From an uncultured Lachnospiraceae bacterium (lineage in GTDB: Bacteria > Bacillota > Clostridia > Lachnospirales > Lachnospiraceae), in the NCBI GenBank assembly GCA_934371505.1, contig CAKRNW010000102.1, positions 1 through 8,430 on the forward strand: DNA of 8,430 nt, given 5' to 3'. The translations under genes and the position numbers were made by a program. Position 1 is the stretch's first letter; each line of letters opens with the position of its first letter. Positions 7,401-8,430 of this stretch are shown here, piece after piece. Under the pieces are notes generated by a model that was not told the DNA's origin, searched no databases, and saw nothing but the letters and a program-made list of their open reading frames with translations.

Positions 7401-8430
7401 CGGTGCGGCTTCTACGAAAAAGACCAGCTTAACCCTGGTGAAGCAAGGGGAGGATGGGACTGCGCTTCCCGGCGTGACCTTTACCCTTTACCTATGGGAC
7501 ACGGCTAGTAACAAGCGTGGTATGTCGTTTAGTCAGGGTGTAACGGACAGCACGGGCAAACTCACCTTCAAGGCGTTAAAGCCAGGTAAATCCTATGAGC
7601 TGGTAGAGACCACGCTGACAGGTTTTCAGTCTGGCTATACGCTTGTGGGTACAGAGCCGATGGGTGTTGCGAAAAACACAGAGGGAAATCTGGTGATTAC
7701 TCCCACAGCTGCCATAAAGCAGATTAATTTGACACTGAAAAATAGCTTTGTGCGCGGCAGTGTTTCCATTAAGGTGGTGAACAAGCATCAGATTCCTCTG
7801 CCCGGTGGGGAATTTACCCTGTATGAGGATCCTGGATGTACTATCCCAATCAAGCCACCTGTAACCAGTGATGCAGATGGCAATGTGAAGTTTCCAGAAC
7901 TCTCCCACAATGGAGGCAAGCCGTATTATTTTAGGCAGACAAAGGCCCCTGGGAAATACAAACCGGATACGGTGATATACAGATTTACCATCGGACCGGA
8001 TGGGAAACCTTCCTCCATCCAGCCGGTTGGCGGAACGAAGGATGTGGACAAGATTGAAAACACTTTGCCGGATGCGGTAAAAACTGCAGGTAAGCTGACC
8101 GTCGTCAAGAGGGATGGCGGTGATTCCCATGTCCTGCCGGGCGCGGAGTTTGCCCTGTATGACAACGAGCATTGTACGGGAGTTCCTCTTGCAACCAAAA
8201 GTACGGATGCCTCCGGTCAGGCGGTTTTTGAGAATCTGGAACCGGACCGCCCTCTGTGGCTTAAGGAAATCAAACCACCGGCTGGCTATCAGGCAAATGG
8301 AACTGTGATAAAAATACAGATTGATTCAAGCGGCATCTTGGAAGTCACGAAAACGGTGAACAACACCGCTCTGCCCAGTGCTGGCGGCTCTGGTGGAGGC
8401 AGTGGAGGTGGAAGTACCGGCAGTGGAAGT
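4462..8430 (+). CDS. Large secreted multi-domain adhesin (Cna/SpaA type), 3' end beyond window
   Basis: An open frame of 1323 codons with no stop before the right edge. Residues 1-33 form a signal peptide: basic start (MKIQKSLR from residue 7), hydrophobic core and likely cleavage after VFA (31-33). Residues about 34-200 are a beta-rich N-terminal domain resembling the ligand-binding region of Cna-like adhesins. Five tandem modules follow (203-956), each with an LxK strand, a WTVT-type strand, an xxD strand and a closing N-x-(A/I/V) strand, the layout of isopeptide-forming domains. Nine glycines (973-981) lead to three CnaB/SpaA prealbumin-like domains (990-1301), then a GGGS-type linker at the edge. 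No LPxTG motif or transmembrane tail is visible, but these would lie downstream. The expected role is surface attachment or pilin-like function; the ligand is unknown. Starts at 4462 and 4480 are both possible. Neither has a strong RBS, and 4480 gives the more typical signal peptide. The gene sits 8 bp after degV (26 bp from 4480). Confidence 0.92.
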   Translation, partial: MEKSVYMKIQKSLRSLLLCVILLCSLLPLSVFAAGSGKLEDIATITKVEWYEGTTPATGTKVTGKDYLIKTPGQMLLYYEFNITETATILADTSYKVSIPKGLKVTGTGNEDLKLTHADGSESNFATLKWDPSGASLTFTKDFIDSNDHEVTGTHFYFGCEFVKAEASPVAGVVNRYQIELTSSTTVTVGLEDEEIREQEAGLTKAVAKDSSDQNLLNWSITYTPYRNTEKTGFQIRDTLSSGMSPAFLNADGSVDSSKVSVMRDGTKISGVTVTYDSAARILAISDMGEDKTNWEKTITIAYPTKISTDLSLPTPGSNAAVSQGGKLTNQAVLWGKESAGGELKSMGIKGTATYTLDKTTYLSKKVEKVGADGRLLRWTVTVDRGVIPTGKTITLTDTLPDSLELVTTNSGSAKAPTLNGTPHSLTVDAATKSFSLTLQDGSFDSAGKATLVYDTKVKEAFYEKGDDLGINTAKLDFTIDGVDYTPTVIVGVGKGAGVSTAPLTKVNQGFDGGKKEGYLRSARSSQWTVTINPNKAELSKAKLTDDFGSIGKDIPCHGTAHPTGSSLNWDAIPGYWVGGIKVKFDGKYSGEITISDTDWTGKTCSIMSDGTSGVKIGTGTSLLTLKEDSGKLEFTVGDVGNTSITVTYVTQLNDPCVFAGNITTYKKATNTVTGTMTLGGQASNPTSSATADVSSPILKKEKPIYDYANRQIQWTVTVNESGMPLGDVVLTDMLADGLTYVDGSLQVNGAPPATSVTASQTGQLLTINLGNVSAKTTVTFQTRIDPDKLGFGKGNDVLLSNNIKMSGKAFGEEFDPVSSDVNQTISNHGLNKSGKPNNANEQIEYAVTINPFHVPLTDAFVTDTLATGLRLDSDTVKLYQAVLTGNTGTDGKGAPAAAKGAEVTTGWSFTTDAADNSFTVKLPNGNGAYVLTYAADILDMTKNQNYSNKIAFNTGTGTSIMGGEKQNSVAAGGGGGGGGGAASTKKTSLTLVKQGEDGTALPGVTFTLYLWDTASNKRGMSFSQGVTDSTGKLTFKALKPGKSYELVETTLTGFQSGYTLVGTEPMGVAKNTEGNLVITPTAAIKQINLTLKNSFVRGSVSIKVVNKHQIPLPGGEFTLYEDPGCTIPIKPPVTSDADGNVKFPELSHNGGKPYYFRQTKAPGKYKPDTVIYRFTIGPDGKPSSIQPVGGTKDVDKIENTLPDAVKTAGKLTVVKRDGGDSHVLPGAEFALYDNEHCTGVPLATKSTDASGQAVFENLEPDRPLWLKEIKPPAGYQANGTVIKIQIDSSGILEVTKTVNNTALPSAGGSGGGSGGGSTGSGS
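5068..7329 (+). repeat. Five tandem isopeptide-type adhesin domains
   Basis: Protein-level repeats within the adhesin. Each module has a candidate bond-forming Lys, a candidate catalytic Asp and a terminal Asn. The triads are K205/D238/N330, K365/D398/N472, K506/D546/N671, K701/D733/N802 and K833/D864/N949. Each has an aromatic strand after the Lys: LLNWSITY, LLRWTVTV, SSQWTVTI, QIQWTVTV and, with Tyr for Trp, QIEYAVTI. The Lys-to-Asn spans are 125, 107, 165, 101 and 116 residues, so module 3 carries an extra segment. DNA identity between copies is low, so these are old, diverged repeats. The bond assignment is inferred from position, not proven. Confidence 0.75.
7378..7404 (+). repeat. Nine-glycine linker
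   Basis: Nine consecutive Gly codons (GGA, GGC and GGT mixed) join the five adhesin modules to the CnaB stalk. Codons are mixed, so it is not a simple-sequence slippage tract. It probably acts as a flexible hinge. Confidence 0.9.
7429..8364 (+). repeat. Three tandem CnaB/SpaA-type domains
   Basis: Each unit has a starting K strand, an LPG(V/G/A)xFxLY strand, a D-x-x-G turn, and a closing strand with Asn. Unit 1: LTLVKQG (K994), LPGVTFTLY, YELVET (E1049), N1094. Unit 2: VSIKVVN (K1104), LPGGEFTLY, YYFRQTKAPGKY with Gln1159 where the catalytic Glu is expected, N1200. Unit 3: LTVVKRDG (K1216), LPGAEFALY, LWLKEIKPPAGY (E1269), N1300 or N1301. These beta-sandwich domains normally form Lys-Asn isopeptide bonds and build stiff stalks. 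Units 2 and 3 each carry a Cys after the LY strand (C1126, C1238). Confidence 0.9.
8383..8430 (+). repeat. Gly/Ser-rich linker, cut by window edge
   Basis: The last 16 codons read as Gly, Ser and one Thr in GGGS-like units. It follows the third CnaB domain and is probably the cell-wall-spanning spacer that precedes either more domains or a sorting signal. It is incomplete here. Confidence 0.85.

Noticed and set aside
7378..7404. GGN tract as a variable simple-sequence repeat
   Set aside because: The glycine codons are mixed (GGA/GGC/GGT), without a regular nucleotide unit, so slippage is not favoured.
7576..8172. A 198-codon open frame on the minus strand in the CnaB region
   Set aside because: It is antisense to clear CnaB domains and has no motif or initiation signal, so it is a shadow ORF.

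Overview
The window looks like chromosomal DNA of a low-to-mid GC Gram-positive anaerobe, most likely a Clostridia/Lachnospiraceae-type Firmicute. The reasons are the strong AAGGAGG-type ribosome binding sites, the AT-rich promoter regions, the pairing of a stand-alone EF-G-like GTPase with a DegV protein, and a large secreted adhesin of Cna/SpaA style. The exact genus cannot be read from this sequence.

Layout. Positions 1-72 hold a rho-independent terminator that can work in both directions. A prephenate dehydrogenase gene (tyrA, with a C-terminal ACT domain) runs leftward from 1173 to 73. A divergent, AT-rich promoter region (1174-1364) separates it from a rightward gene for a ribosomal translocase-like GTPase of the EF-G-2 type (1365-3455). 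A 113-bp gap follows. It contains a 12-bp hairpin and a possible 19-codon leader ORF with its own Shine-Dalgarno sequence. Next is a DegV-family fatty-acid-binding protein gene (3569-4453). Only 8 bp after its stop, a very large open frame begins (4462) and runs off the right edge with no stop (1323 codons in the window). It has a signal peptide, an N-terminal adhesin-like domain, five tandem domains with the K...D...N layout of isopeptide-forming adhesin modules, a nine-glycine linker, three CnaB/SpaA-type domains, and the start of a Gly/Ser-rich stalk. Its stop codon and any cell-wall sorting signal lie outside the window.

How the genes relate. There is no evidence of one shared pathway. 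TyrA belongs to tyrosine synthesis, the GTPase to translation, DegV to fatty-acid handling, and the last gene to the cell surface. The first three read as ordinary housekeeping genes. The adhesin is the accessory-type element, and its tight junction to degV is the main architectural oddity. I found no CRISPR array, tRNA, rRNA, transposase or attachment site. I did not find a convincing undescribed multi-gene system. The items most worth a second look are the hairpin and leader ORF before degV, the altered GTPase motifs in the EF-G-like protein, and the adhesin's repeat structure, including one CnaB domain that lacks its catalytic glutamate.
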